This document shows, piece after piece, positions 16,901-23,956 of a stretch of 25,677 nucleotides of DNA (the first letter of the stretch is position 1; every line of letters begins with the position of its first letter). The DNA lies in NCBI GenBank assembly GCA_035252155.1, contig DATFDL010000105.1, positions 1-25,677 on the forward strand. The letters are read 5' to 3'. The notes under the pieces were generated by a model. The model was not told the origin of the DNA. It saw only the letters and a list, made by a program, of their open reading frames with translations, and ran no database searches. The translations under genes were made by a program, and so were the position numbers. The stretch is from JAICLL01 sp035252155. GTDB lineage: Bacteria > Planctomycetota > Planctomycetia > Pirellulales > JAICIG01.

Positions 16901-17252
16901 GCTGGTGGGCATTGTCTGTCGCAACGGCATTATGATGATCTCGCACTACATTCATCTGATGCGACACGAAGGCGAGAAGTTCGACGAACACATGATCGTG
17001 CGCGGCAGTCTCGAGCGACTGGCCCCGGTGTTGATGACGGCGGCCACTGCGATCATCGGCCTAGTGCCGCTGGCGCTGGGCGCAGGGCAAAGCGGCAAGG
17101 AGATTTTGCATCCCTTGGCGGTCGTGGTGATCGGGGGCCTGGTGAGCTCCACGCTGCTCGACCAAGTCGTCACGCCGGCCTTGTTTTATAAATTTGGCCG
17201 CAAAGTGTACGAGCATGAGCCGGAGGCGGTGGAGGAGATCGAGTTGATCTAG
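13983..17252 (+). CDS. Heavy-metal efflux RND pump (CzcA/CusA family)
   Basis: The protein has 1089 residues, full length for an HME-RND transporter. It starts with helix 1 and the family signature PIDVFPDLNRPTVTIMTEAHGLAPEEVE. Two periplasmic loops alternate with two sets of membrane helices. Helix 4 carries AIGELVDDSIVDIENIYRRL, with Asp403 and Glu410 in the places of the proton-relay acids of CusA/CzcA. The second half has WMGGEFMPDFNEGTLTIEA, the porter domain (RAQIAVKIFGADLEVLREKA), and the C-terminal helices ending QSGKEILHPLAVVVIGGLVSS. It would drive proton-coupled export of a metal cation from periplasm or cytoplasm to the outside as a trimer. The ion cannot be read with confidence. 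It works with the double adaptor just upstream; no outer-membrane factor gene is in the window. The pump gene lacks a clear ribosome-binding site. Confidence 0.93.
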   Translation: MFNQLIALSLKNRSAVLVIALALLLYGGFQAAQLPIDVFPDLNRPTVTIMTEAHGLAPEEVETLVTFPIESVMTGATGVERVRSASAIGLSIVWVEFDWSTDIFTDRQIVLEKLQLARDRLPPTVTPLMTPIASIMGEIMIIGLRSEGKTSPMELRTLADWTVRPRLLALHGIAQVAVMGGELKQYQVLTSPARLAEYGVTLDELTRAVQQSNVVTGGGFLLARDQESLIRIVGRADNLEDLRQTIVSDRAPAPVTVRQVADVELGGPVARGNGSVAGHPAVILTVQKQPRADTLTLDHMIEEKIAEMRATLPADVQIDTQLFKQSTFIETAISNVEEAIRDGAVWVVVVLFLFLWNVRTSVITLVAIPLSIVITALVFRWFGVTINTMTLGGLAVAIGELVDDSIVDIENIYRRLKENRQRPTPEHPLRVIYHASAEVRNSIVYATLIVVLVILPLFWLSGLEGRMFAPLGLSYLVTLLASLVVSLTVTPALSAYLLPQARVLAAPHDPFLVRWLKAVDRRLLHFTLRHAYLVLLVVALLVAVSVASIAWMGGEFMPDFNEGTLTIEATAPPSTSLEESDRIGTLIEKMLLEVPEVTRVSRRTGRAELDEHAENVNHSEFDVGLRPPRVPKPGWGHAVLRAIPGLRRFGIEHVGRPREEILTEIRDKITEMPGVAFNIGQPISHRLDHMMSGIRAQIAVKIFGADLEVLREKAHEVERLMAQVPGVTDLYIEAQVEIPQIRVTVKRAEALRYGLTPEEIAHALETAFQGRTVSQVLEGQRLFDLVVWFDRSARHDVEVIRSTPLSTPSGGRVALGTVADVTETTGPNTINRENIVRRIVVQSNVAGRDLAGVVGDIRQAVAKQVVPTLPPGYFIEYGGQFQAQQDANLRLAVLSVFSVAGIFGLLVKCLGSWRGAVQVMVNIPLAAIGSVVALLLTNRPPADVIAQTAWWELPRVWVSATTLSLAHWVGFITLVGIVCRNGIMMISHYIHLMRHEGEKFDEHMIVRGSLERLAPVLMTAATAIIGLVPLALGAGQSGKEILHPLAVVVIGGLVSSTLLDQVVTPALFYKFGRKVYEHEPEAVEEIELI

Positions 17253-17296
17253 CCGCCGGGATGCAGGATGCCCTTCCTAGGTCTTCCATGAATTCG

Positions 17297-18784
17297 CTAC
17301 GCCACGCCCAGGCCGCGATCGAAGGCGTCTTGATCGCGCTGGTAGAGAGCGAGCACCGATTCGAACGTCTCGGCCGAAATTTGCCACGAGGGCTTTTCGT
17401 CGGTGTGGGCGTTGGCATGCTGCACGAACAGCCGGTGCAGAAATTTGAAGAGATGCCGCGGCACCCGCAGCGTGCGTAGCGCGTCGATCAACCGCCGCTC
17501 ATTCACCGATTCGTGGAACAATGACCGCAGCGACGGCGACTGCCCGTTGACGGCGCAGGCCCGCAGGCGGGCGTTCGCCACGTCGTAGAGCGCCTCGCCC
17601 GTCCAGACAAGCGAAGGCACCATGTTTTGTTTGTCAAGCCGAGCCCGCTGATAGAATTCGCGGTCTTCGCGCTCGATGTAATACGACAGCTCGATCGGCA
17701 GCAGCAGCTTGAAGCCAATGCCAGGATGCTTGAGAAACTTGTTGTCGAGCATCGGCCACAACAGTGCCTTCATCTGTTCGGGCGAACCGTTGACCAGGTG
17801 CGGCTCGTCGACGCGGTCGATCAGCACGATCACGCCCGAATAGCCCAGTGTTTGCAACACGCCCTGAAACTTGGCTAACAGTTCAAAGCGGTCGTCGGTG
17901 CGTTCTTTGTTGGGCAGCGGCTGCCCGGCCAGTTCATCGGCCGAGAAGTTCATGAGCACCTGCCGCAACGGGTTCGGTTCGTGGTTGACCACCCTCAATT
18001 GCCGCGTGACGCCACGGGCCCGCCAATACCACAACCAGCACTTCACCGCCCAAGGCAGCCAGGCCGCCGCGGCGAAGAGATAGGGCCAGGGTGTTTCGAG
18101 CCAGTTCCATTTTTCCTGCCAAACAATCAGGCCGGCGATCGCCAGCAGCACCAGCACGCCCAACACGATAGGCCAGCGAGTGCGCCAGGTCGGAAAGCGC
18201 AGCTTTCGCCGCAGGCGGTGCCAGCGACGGCGGAATGTTTCGGCCGACGATTGATCGTAAAACGCCGCCAATAGCAGCAGGTCTCGCCGCTGATTGCGGT
18301 CGAGCCGGCCGATTTCCAGATCGCCGGCGTCAGGCGCTCCGGCGCGGCCGGGCACGCCCAGAATGCGGTCGACCAGCCGCGTGACGCCCAACGACAGTAT
18401 GGCGTCCATATGATCCCACAGCTTCCACGCCGCGAGCACCTGCTCGATCTTGCGCCGTCGAGGGCCTAGCTTGTCGCGGAAGCGATCGAGAAACGGGTTG
18501 AAGTCGTCGTACTCGATGACGAACAGCCGCCGGTTGGGGTGCGCGCGATTGTGCTCGGCCAGGTGCTGCACAATCTGCAACCGCATGGCCGTTTTGCCGG
18601 CGCCTTTTTCGCCGAACACCACCGAGGTCGAAGGCTCGCCCGGATCGCCGTAGATTTTGTCCCACGTGGGATGGTAGGTGTTCTGGATACAGTGTTCCTT
18701 GAACACTGGATCGGTCTGGGCGTCTTCGTCGGCAAAAGGGTTGCTGGCGATGCCGTGGTGCTCCAGAAACTGCTGAATTTTCAT
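17297..18784 (-). CDS. KAP-like P-loop NTPase with two membrane helices between Walker A and B
   Basis: The protein has 495 residues, ATG 18782-18784, with no clear Shine-Dalgarno. Walker A is GEKGAGKT at 58-65. Walker B is VIVLIDRVDEPH at 318-329, about 250 residues later. Between them lie charged helices and two hydrophobic segments (about 203-222 and 233-255). Membrane helices inserted between Walker A and B are the hallmark of KAP-family NTPases, a STAND-related group often linked to membrane-bound signalling or defence complexes. The C-terminal LVWTGEALYDVANARLRAC resembles the conserved L-W-L-RL helix of that group, which supports the call. Alternatively it is a divergent AAA/STAND ATPase. 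The start MKIQQFLEHHGIASNPFADEDA also resembles ExeA-like ATPase N-termini. It is convergent with the pump gene and not in an operon here. Confidence 0.75.
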   Translation of the reverse strand: MKIQQFLEHHGIASNPFADEDAQTDPVFKEHCIQNTYHPTWDKIYGDPGEPSTSVVFGEKGAGKTAMRLQIVQHLAEHNRAHPNRRLFVIEYDDFNPFLDRFRDKLGPRRRKIEQVLAAWKLWDHMDAILSLGVTRLVDRILGVPGRAGAPDAGDLEIGRLDRNQRRDLLLLAAFYDQSSAETFRRRWHRLRRKLRFPTWRTRWPIVLGVLVLLAIAGLIVWQEKWNWLETPWPYLFAAAAWLPWAVKCWLWYWRARGVTRQLRVVNHEPNPLRQVLMNFSADELAGQPLPNKERTDDRFELLAKFQGVLQTLGYSGVIVLIDRVDEPHLVNGSPEQMKALLWPMLDNKFLKHPGIGFKLLLPIELSYYIEREDREFYQRARLDKQNMVPSLVWTGEALYDVANARLRACAVNGQSPSLRSLFHESVNERRLIDALRTLRVPRHLFKFLHRLFVQHANAHTDEKPSWQISAETFESVLALYQRDQDAFDRGLGVA

Positions 18785-19264
18785 GCCGAATCAAAAAATC
18801 GGTGATCTGTGACTCGCCTCGGTAGGGAACGTCCTCCGTACTACTAACGGCCCATTTCTTTGTGCCCCGCGAAGATTCTAGGCCGCGAACGACCCGCTTG
18901 GTGGTTGGGGAGTACCGGTGGCCTCTTCTCTGATCCTTGCAATCGGGCGCGGCCGCCCTGACATGATCGCGGTGGGTGACGGGGTGAAGCATCCACCCAA
19001 ATGCATGTTTCCCCCGACATCCTTCGATCGGAGGCAAACCAACCAACAGAGAAGAGGCCACCGGTACTTCCCCACGTCACCTGTTGATTGTCCATCCGAC
19101 TCACCATCGCAAGGAACCGTTTAATTGGTTGCGGCCGAAGACCGCGTTAGGGCGTTCCGCGAAGGGCGGCGCGACGTTGAATCGCAGTTCACGGAACGCC
19201 ACGGAGGGCGTTCCCTACAAAGCCATTACCGGTTCTGGCGGTCGGCTACGTGCTGCCTCCTCGA
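18785..19264. other. 480-base non-coding spacer with nested inverted repeats
   Basis: I find no credible gene here. An outer pair of 18-base arms starts GTAGGGAACG (18822-18839) and returns inverted at 19201-19218 with one mismatch. An inner pair of about 25 bases, containing GTACCGGTGGCCTCTTCTCT, lies at 18907-18931 and inverted at 19048-19073 with a single indel. The right outer arm is itself a REP-like palindrome (GGAACGCC 19193-19200, GGCGTTCC 19207-19214, then CTAC). The element spans 397 bases. Confidence 0.75.
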
Positions 19265-19879
19265 CTATTGGGCCTTGAGGCTCTCGATCATCGCGTCGAA
19301 CGCCTTTTGGTTGTCGGCGATGGTCTTGCGCGGGCCGATCAGCTTGATGAAGTAGTTGCCGGTCTTTTTACCTTTCTGGGTCGTCTCGATGATGGCGGCC
19401 AACATCCGGTAGTCGTCGCGTTCGATCGTCTTGCCGCCGGCGAACGGTCCGCCCGGCTTGTCGAGATACGTGCCGGCGACATCGACCAGCGTCACCTCTT
19501 GTCCGGCGACCTTTTTTTGCTCGACCTTGGCGGCGTCGGCGCTGTCGCCGCCGTCGGGCTGACGGAACTGCCCATACCAACGCTTGACGTTGTCTTCGAT
19601 GCTGCCGCCGGCGCCCATCACGGTCACGCGGCCAGGCCGCTCGTCGCCCTCGGAGGCGGGCACTTCAAATTCGTGTTCGATGAAGTTGATCTTGGGCTGC
19701 TTGCGCTCCCAGCCTTCGGGCGCCAGCATCTGAAACTTGCCGTCGGCGATATCGATCTTGTCGGCCTTGGACGGTTTCGATTTTTTGTCTTGTTCGTCGG
19801 CACGTATGAAACGAGCTGCCGTAGTCAAAAATGTGGCACACATCAGCGCCAGCGCGGCGCACCAAGGAGTTGTTTTCAT
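19265..19879 (-). CDS. Secreted protein of unknown function
   Basis: The protein has 204 residues from ATG 19877-19879. The frame opens at 19918, but the internal Met begins a signal peptide (MKTTPWCAALALMCATFLTT). A short Lys/Asp-rich linker follows (DEQDKKSKPSKADKIDIADG). The mature domain has PEGWERKQPKINFIEHEFEVPA, VTVMGAGGSIEDNVKRWYGQF, a VDVAGTYLDKPGGPF strand and a C-terminal NYFIKLIGPRKTIADNQKAFDAMIESLK. It resembles compact planctomycete exported proteins in which a PEGW strand opens an alpha/beta domain like those of PsbP/DUF1795 (Mog1-type) folds; this is a loose impression only. It follows the GYF_2 gene after 50 bases on the same strand, so a shared transcript is likely. Confidence 0.65.
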   Translation of the reverse strand: MKTTPWCAALALMCATFLTTAARFIRADEQDKKSKPSKADKIDIADGKFQMLAPEGWERKQPKINFIEHEFEVPASEGDERPGRVTVMGAGGSIEDNVKRWYGQFRQPDGGDSADAAKVEQKKVAGQEVTLVDVAGTYLDKPGGPFAGGKTIERDDYRMLAAIIETTQKGKKTGNYFIKLIGPRKTIADNQKAFDAMIESLKAQ

Positions 19880-19929
19880 GGATTCAATCTCGCGAGGAAG
19901 TATTTTGTTCGGGCACATCGATCCGCATT

Positions 19930-21087
19930 TTACTCTTCCTCTTCATTTGAGCTAGTCGCAGGCTCTTCCTCGGTGGCCGCCTCCGGCTGTTCGACTTTCG
20001 CCGCGGTCTTGGTGGCTGCGCCCGGCGTCAACTGCTCGCTCACCACCTTGAACACGAAGTATGACAGCGGGATCATGGCCACCACCAGGGCAACGATGAC
20101 GATCATTGGTCCCGTGTTCGAGCGCGGGCGATAGGGCCGCGCCGGCCGGTGGCCCGAAGGTTCGGCAGGCACGGCCGCGATCGGAAATCGTTCGGCGGTG
20201 GCGATCGCCGGAAAACCGCCGGGCGCCATGCCACCGGGTGCCACGCCGATCGGTTGCGCGAGTTGGCCGACCGGCGGCCCGCCAGCTCCAAGCATCGGAG
20301 CGCCTACCGCGGCAGTGGGCAACGGAAGTGCCCCGGGCGGCCCAACGCCCGCGGGCGCAGTCATCGCCGCTGGATTTTGTAACTGCGAGAACACCGCGTC
20401 GGCTCGCTTCCAGTCGGGCCAGTCTTGTCGCCAAACCAGCGAGTCGGCAGTAACTCGTCCCTCGGCGATCCAAGTACGAAACTCTTCTCCAACGGCCGGA
20501 CCGTACTGATTGGCCGCTCCCGGCGGCGTGACATACCACTGCAAGTGCGGCGCTTCGCTGATGGCATCGGCCACAGCGCCTGGCGCGCCCGCCCCAGGGA
20601 CAACCGGCTGTGACACCGTTGTCTTCAGATTCTCTTGTGAGCGAGCTTCGCCAACCGCCGGCCAATCATCGGCTGTCGCTGGCCCAGAACGAACATCCGG
20701 CTCACCCGTGGCCGGCTGCGCGGCAGGCCCAGCCCCTGCGGCCGGCCCACGTGCGGCAGTGCCCGCCTTGGTGGTCGGTGGTTCCGATGCCTCACGTGCA
20801 GCCGGCTGGATGATACGCGTGACTAGTCCCGCCGGCGCCCGGCCCACTACGGTCGGCAGATCCTCGGGACGCAGGCCGGCCGCGGTGTCGGAGCTCGAAC
20901 CGGGATTCGGCTCCCTCACCGACGCGGCCGCTGCAGTATCGGAGGTAACCGATTCGGCTGCAGTTGAATCTTCGGCCGGTATAAGGATTTTTCCCTGGCA
21001 ATGCGGGCAGCGGCCGCGTTTGCCGGCCAGCTCGGCTTTGACGTTGAGTGATCGCCCGCAAGCGGGACAGGAAAATCGGATGCCCAT
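19930..21087 (-). CDS. Zinc-ribbon / GYF_2 (DUF4339) / single-TM protein
   Basis: The protein has 385 residues. ATG 21085-21087 is chosen because the zinc ribbon starts at once: MGIRFSCPACGRSLNVK with a second CPHC pair, Cys7, Cys10, Cys27 and Cys30. The open frame upstream to 21144 only adds repeat-derived sequence. A long Ala/Pro/Ser-rich linker (about 40-180) leads to a GYF_2 domain at about 182-236 (QWYVTPPGAANQYGPAVGEEF, WIAEGRVTADSLVWRQDWPDW), then a Gly/Pro linker, one membrane helix at about 328-348 (MIVIVALVVAMIPLSYFVF) and an acidic tail. Such proteins are common in planctomycetes. GYF_2 domains are presumed to bind proline-rich or other protein partners, and no enzyme activity is expected. 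It is probably the first gene of a two-gene minus-strand unit. Confidence 0.8.
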   Translation of the reverse strand: MGIRFSCPACGRSLNVKAELAGKRGRCPHCQGKILIPAEDSTAAESVTSDTAAAASVREPNPGSSSDTAAGLRPEDLPTVVGRAPAGLVTRIIQPAAREASEPPTTKAGTAARGPAAGAGPAAQPATGEPDVRSGPATADDWPAVGEARSQENLKTTVSQPVVPGAGAPGAVADAISEAPHLQWYVTPPGAANQYGPAVGEEFRTWIAEGRVTADSLVWRQDWPDWKRADAVFSQLQNPAAMTAPAGVGPPGALPLPTAAVGAPMLGAGGPPVGQLAQPIGVAPGGMAPGGFPAIATAERFPIAAVPAEPSGHRPARPYRPRSNTGPMIVIVALVVAMIPLSYFVFKVVSEQLTPGAATKTAAKVEQPEAATEEEPATSSNEEEE

Positions 21088-21121
21088 GTTGACAGTAGTA
21101 TAGCGGGTGGAGGGGTCGGGG

Positions 21122-21281
21122 TTTAGGGTTACGTTAGGGTTCAAAGGTGCAACTAGGGTTCAGGGTTCAGGGTTCAGGACGCGCAAGCGTAACGTCGATC
21201 GAACGAGGTTCACGAAAATGCTGAACTCTGAACCCTGAACCCTGAGCCCTTTTGGCGAACCCTGAACCCTTTGGCGAACCC
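21122..21281. repeat. Head-to-head GAACCCT / AGGGTTC heptamer arrays
   Basis: The left array has three perfect AGGGTTC copies at 21155-21175, with single units at 21125 and 21136. The right array has the complement: GAACTCT GAACCCT GAACCCT GAGCCCT at 21223-21250, two GAACCCT at 21257-21270, and a partial copy at 21276. The arms can form a hairpin of about 21 base pairs with a 47-base loop. The arrays occupy the divergent spacer between the GYF_2 gene and the BlaI-type gene. Confidence 0.9.
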
Positions 21282-21305
21282 GGACCCCCCCTGGCCTCCG
21301 ACCTC

Positions 21306-21342
21306 TTGCATTCCAGACGCAATGTCTTTATGATGTGTCTGG
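21306..21342 (+). promoter_or_regulatory. Promoter with overlapping candidate BlaI-type operator
   Basis: TTGCAT (21306-21311) and TATGAT (21329-21334) form a sigma70-like promoter with a 17-base spacer. An inverted repeat CCAGACGCA (21313-21321) and TGTGTCTGG (21334-21342), one mismatch in nine, brackets the spacer and the -10. The start codon of the BlaI-type repressor follows at 21366. Repressors of this family usually control their own promoter, so the repeat is the natural operator candidate. Confidence 0.6.
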
Positions 21343-21365
21343 CCACAAGAAAGGGAACCCGATTC

Positions 21366-21773
21366 ATGCCACGTTCGCCGCAAGACGTCACCGACGCCGA
21401 ATTAGCCATTATGGAATCGCTCTGGGACCGAGGCTCGGCCACGGTGCGGGAGCTGGCCGAGCAACTCTACGGCGGCAGCTCGGCCTCGCAACACGCCACC
21501 GTGCAAAAGCTGCTCGAGCGACTCGAAGGCAAAGAGTGCGTGCGTCGCGATCGCGACGCCTGGCCGCACCGGTTCGAGGCGGCCGTCGATCGCCAAGACC
21601 TGATCGGCCGCAACTTGCAGCAGACGGCCGACCGTCTTTGCGACGGCTCAATCCAGCCGCTGTTGATGCACCTGGTGAAGGCGGGGCGGCTGTCGGCCGA
21701 CGAACGGAAGTCGTTGCGCAATTTACTCGATCAATTGGAACGCGACGGCGGCAAGCAGAGTCGAAAGAGATAG
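21366..21773 (+). CDS. BlaI/MecI/CopY-family transcriptional repressor
   Basis: The protein has 135 residues from ATG 21366; the open frame upstream to 21252 is only repeat sequence. An AAGGGA stands about 9 bases before the start. The N-terminal winged helix is typical: DVTDAELAIMESLWDRGSATVRELAEQLYGG, then SQHATVQKLLERLEGKECVRRDRDAW. The C-terminal helices (GSIQPLLMHLVKAGRLSADERKSLRNLLDQLERD) form the dimerisation part that the partner peptidase cleaves or releases in the BlaI/BlaR1 system. Here the partner is the M56 gene 56 bases downstream. The likely regulon is its own operon, through the inverted repeat at 21313-21342. The signal is unknown, and no beta-lactamase gene is present. Confidence 0.93.
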   Translation: MPRSPQDVTDAELAIMESLWDRGSATVRELAEQLYGGSSASQHATVQKLLERLEGKECVRRDRDAWPHRFEAAVDRQDLIGRNLQQTADRLCDGSIQPLLMHLVKAGRLSADERKSLRNLLDQLERDGGKQSRKR

Positions 21774-21782
21774 CTTTTGTTT

Positions 21783-21806
21783 GTAGAACGGAATTCGTTC
21801 CGTTTC
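21783..21806. repeat. GTAG-headed REP-like palindrome
   Basis: The 24 bases start GTAGAACGGAA and end TTCCGTTTC, differing from the copy at 13921-13944 at only two central positions. It lies in the 56-base spacer between the BlaI-type and M56 genes. Confidence 0.8.
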
Positions 21807-21829
21807 CTCGTGGGGGCCTAAGGTGCATC

Positions 21830-23956
21830 ATGGCGTGGCTCGTCGCGATTGGCCTGACAAACGCTCTGTTGGCGACGGCACTGGCGTCCGCCGCCCTTCT
21901 CGCCACGTGGCTGCGGCGACCGGCGATGGCACACTTGTTATGGGTACTGGTCCTTTGCAAGTTGCTGACGCCGCCGCTCATCAAGATCTCGGTCGAGGGC
22001 TGGGGCAAGCCCGGCGGTTGGCTCGATCCGGCGATGTGGACGAATGCGCCGGTTGAAAGCATCCAAGAGGTGGCTACGGCCGAGCCAACCGGTTTACCGC
22101 GCGGCATCCCTACGCGACCGGGCGTCGCCGAAGCTGCCGCAGTGCAAACGCCGATGACACTCGATGATCGCCGGTTGCCAACGGCGCCGGTGGCGCGACC
22201 GCCTCAATTGCTCGCCGCGACCCGTCGCTGGTGGAAGAGCTCGCCGAGCGACTGGCTGCGCGTGGCGGCGCTGGTGTGGATGAGCGGGAGCGTCGTAACG
22301 GTGGTGCTGCTTGGCCGACGGGCCTGGCGGTTCCGCGCTTTTCTGCGGTTGGCGGCTCATCGCGACCACTCCTTGAGCGAGCGTGTCGCGCGAGTGGCCC
22401 GCGCGGTGGGCATCGCTTCGCCGCCCGGCGTGTTGGTGGTCGAAAGCGTGGTTTCGCCCATGCTGTGGGGCGTGGGACGCGGCGCGCAATTGCTGTTGCC
22501 CGGCCCGCTGGTTCGGCGGCTTGACGACGCGGCCCGCGACGCCCTGGTGCTGCACGAGCTGGCCCATTACGCGCGGGGCGATTGCTGGGTGCGCTTGCTC
22601 GAATTGACCGTGCGGGTGCTTTATTGGTGGCATCCGCTGGTCCGCTGGGCGATGCGCGCCATCGAAGCCGCCGAAGAAGAATGCTGCGATGCCTGGGTGC
22701 TCGAGCATCAGTCGGGCACGCGCCGCTCGTATGCCGAAGCGTTACTGACGACCATCGATTTTCTCTGCGAACCGGCGCCGGCTCGGTCGCCGTTGGCATT
22801 GCCGCCCGCGGCTTCGGGACTGGGCGACGTGCCCGTCTTGCGCAGTCGGCTGCGGCAAATCATGTGCGGCGACGTGGCCACGCGGCCCTCGCACACCGCC
22901 CGGCTACTCGTGCTGGTTGCGGCGGCGGTATTGTTGCCGCTCGGTCCGGCGTTTCTAGGCACTGCGGCTAACAGCGCCTCGGCGCGAAGCACGGCCTTCG
23001 TCGATTTCTCAATCTCAGCCAATGTGGCTGAAGCGGATGTTGCGACCGATGGCAGCAGTTGGACGATTGTACCTGGTCGCTCAGCCGCGGTAGACCTCGG
23101 AACATCATCCCACGATGAGGCAGTCGGCTCGTCCGAATCCGAACGGAGCAGTTCGCCTCTTCCTCCGGCCACGGCTAGAATCGCAACAGCCCAACTACCG
23201 CGCCTGCCTGCGGTGCTGTGGGCCACCGCCACATCGCCCAACGGCAAGTACAAGTTGGAGGCCCGCGCCGGCCGGCGCACCACGCTCGTCCATGTCGAGT
23301 CGGGCTGGCGGCTTGACCTGAGCAGCTACAAGATTGCCTGCGTCTCGTTCGCCCCCGACAGCCGGACCGTGGCGACCGGCCATGACGACAGCGTGGTCCG
23401 CATCTGGGACTGTGAGACGGGCGGCATCCTGTATTCACTCAAAGGCAGCGAAGCCGCTATCTCGTCGCTGGCGATCGCCGGCGACGGGCGGCGGTTGGCC
23501 GCGGGCGCCGCCGATGGCAGCGTGTTGGTGTGGGATCTTTCGAGCGGCGAACAGCTTGGCCGCCTCGCGCGACAAGACGCCGCGGTGAGTTGTATTCGCT
23601 GGTCGCACGCGGGCGACCGTCTGGCCGTGGCGTTGGGCCGTTGGTCCGACCACGAGCAGGCGTCGCTGGTGATCTGGTCGCCCGACGAGGGCGACGTTTC
23701 GGCCCAACATACACTGGGCGATCCGGCCGGCGCCCTCGACTGGCTCGCTAATGACGAATCGCTATTACTGGCCGGTTGGGACGGCGAGGGGCGAATTTGG
23801 CGCTTGGGCGACGCAGCGCCTTCCGGCTGGATGGCGCTCGCCAAGGACGTGGTTTCGGCGGCGGCCTGGTCGCCCGATTGCCCGTTGATTTCGTCGTGGC
23901 AAAACGAACAACTCGCCAGCGGGGCAGGGAGCGAATTTGATGATGGAATGGAATAG
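21830..23956 (+). CDS. M56 (BlaR1-like) membrane metallopeptidase fused to C-terminal WD40 repeats
   Basis: The protein has 708 residues from ATG 21830, with AAGGTG 6 bases upstream; the frame open from 21335 is a shadow of the repressor gene. Membrane helices lie at about 5-27, 32-50, 140-165 and 360-385. The zinc site is LVLHELAHYARGD with HExxH at 242-246, followed by EEECCDAW at 282-289 supplying the third ligand. In BlaR1 the extracytoplasmic C-terminal part is a penicillin-binding sensor. Here that place (about 490-700) holds WD40-type repeats with Trp at 526, 568, 616 and 657 (SVVRIWD, SVLVWDLSSG, LVIWSPDEG, RIWRLGD) and no SxxK or KTG motif. It is therefore a signal-transducing peptidase that probably inactivates the adjacent repressor in response to something other than a beta-lactam. 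Its 3' end overlaps the next gene by 17 bases. Confidence 0.88.
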   Translation: MAWLVAIGLTNALLATALASAALLATWLRRPAMAHLLWVLVLCKLLTPPLIKISVEGWGKPGGWLDPAMWTNAPVESIQEVATAEPTGLPRGIPTRPGVAEAAAVQTPMTLDDRRLPTAPVARPPQLLAATRRWWKSSPSDWLRVAALVWMSGSVVTVVLLGRRAWRFRAFLRLAAHRDHSLSERVARVARAVGIASPPGVLVVESVVSPMLWGVGRGAQLLLPGPLVRRLDDAARDALVLHELAHYARGDCWVRLLELTVRVLYWWHPLVRWAMRAIEAAEEECCDAWVLEHQSGTRRSYAEALLTTIDFLCEPAPARSPLALPPAASGLGDVPVLRSRLRQIMCGDVATRPSHTARLLVLVAAAVLLPLGPAFLGTAANSASARSTAFVDFSISANVAEADVATDGSSWTIVPGRSAAVDLGTSSHDEAVGSSESERSSSPLPPATARIATAQLPRLPAVLWATATSPNGKYKLEARAGRRTTLVHVESGWRLDLSSYKIACVSFAPDSRTVATGHDDSVVRIWDCETGGILYSLKGSEAAISSLAIAGDGRRLAAGAADGSVLVWDLSSGEQLGRLARQDAAVSCIRWSHAGDRLAVALGRWSDHEQASLVIWSPDEGDVSAQHTLGDPAGALDWLANDESLLLAGWDGEGRIWRLGDAAPSGWMALAKDVVSAAAWSPDCPLISSWQNEQLASGAGSEFDDGME

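Noticed and set aside
21088..21144. Upstream extension of the zinc-ribbon protein
   Set aside because: It reads into heptamer-related spacer sequence (NPNVTLNPDPS); the zinc ribbon begins right after the internal ATG.
21122..21281. CRISPR array
   Set aside because: The units are 7 bases with no spacers of uniform length and no cas genes; this is a simple tandem repeat.
21335..21829. N-terminal extension of the M56 frame
   Set aside because: It overlaps the repressor gene in another frame and translates to Arg-rich sequence; ATG 21830 opens directly into a membrane helix typical of M56 proteins.
21366..23956. Beta-lactam resistance regulators (blaI-blaR1 proper)
   Set aside because: The M56 protein has WD40 repeats and no penicillin-binding motifs, and no beta-lactamase or PBP gene is nearby.
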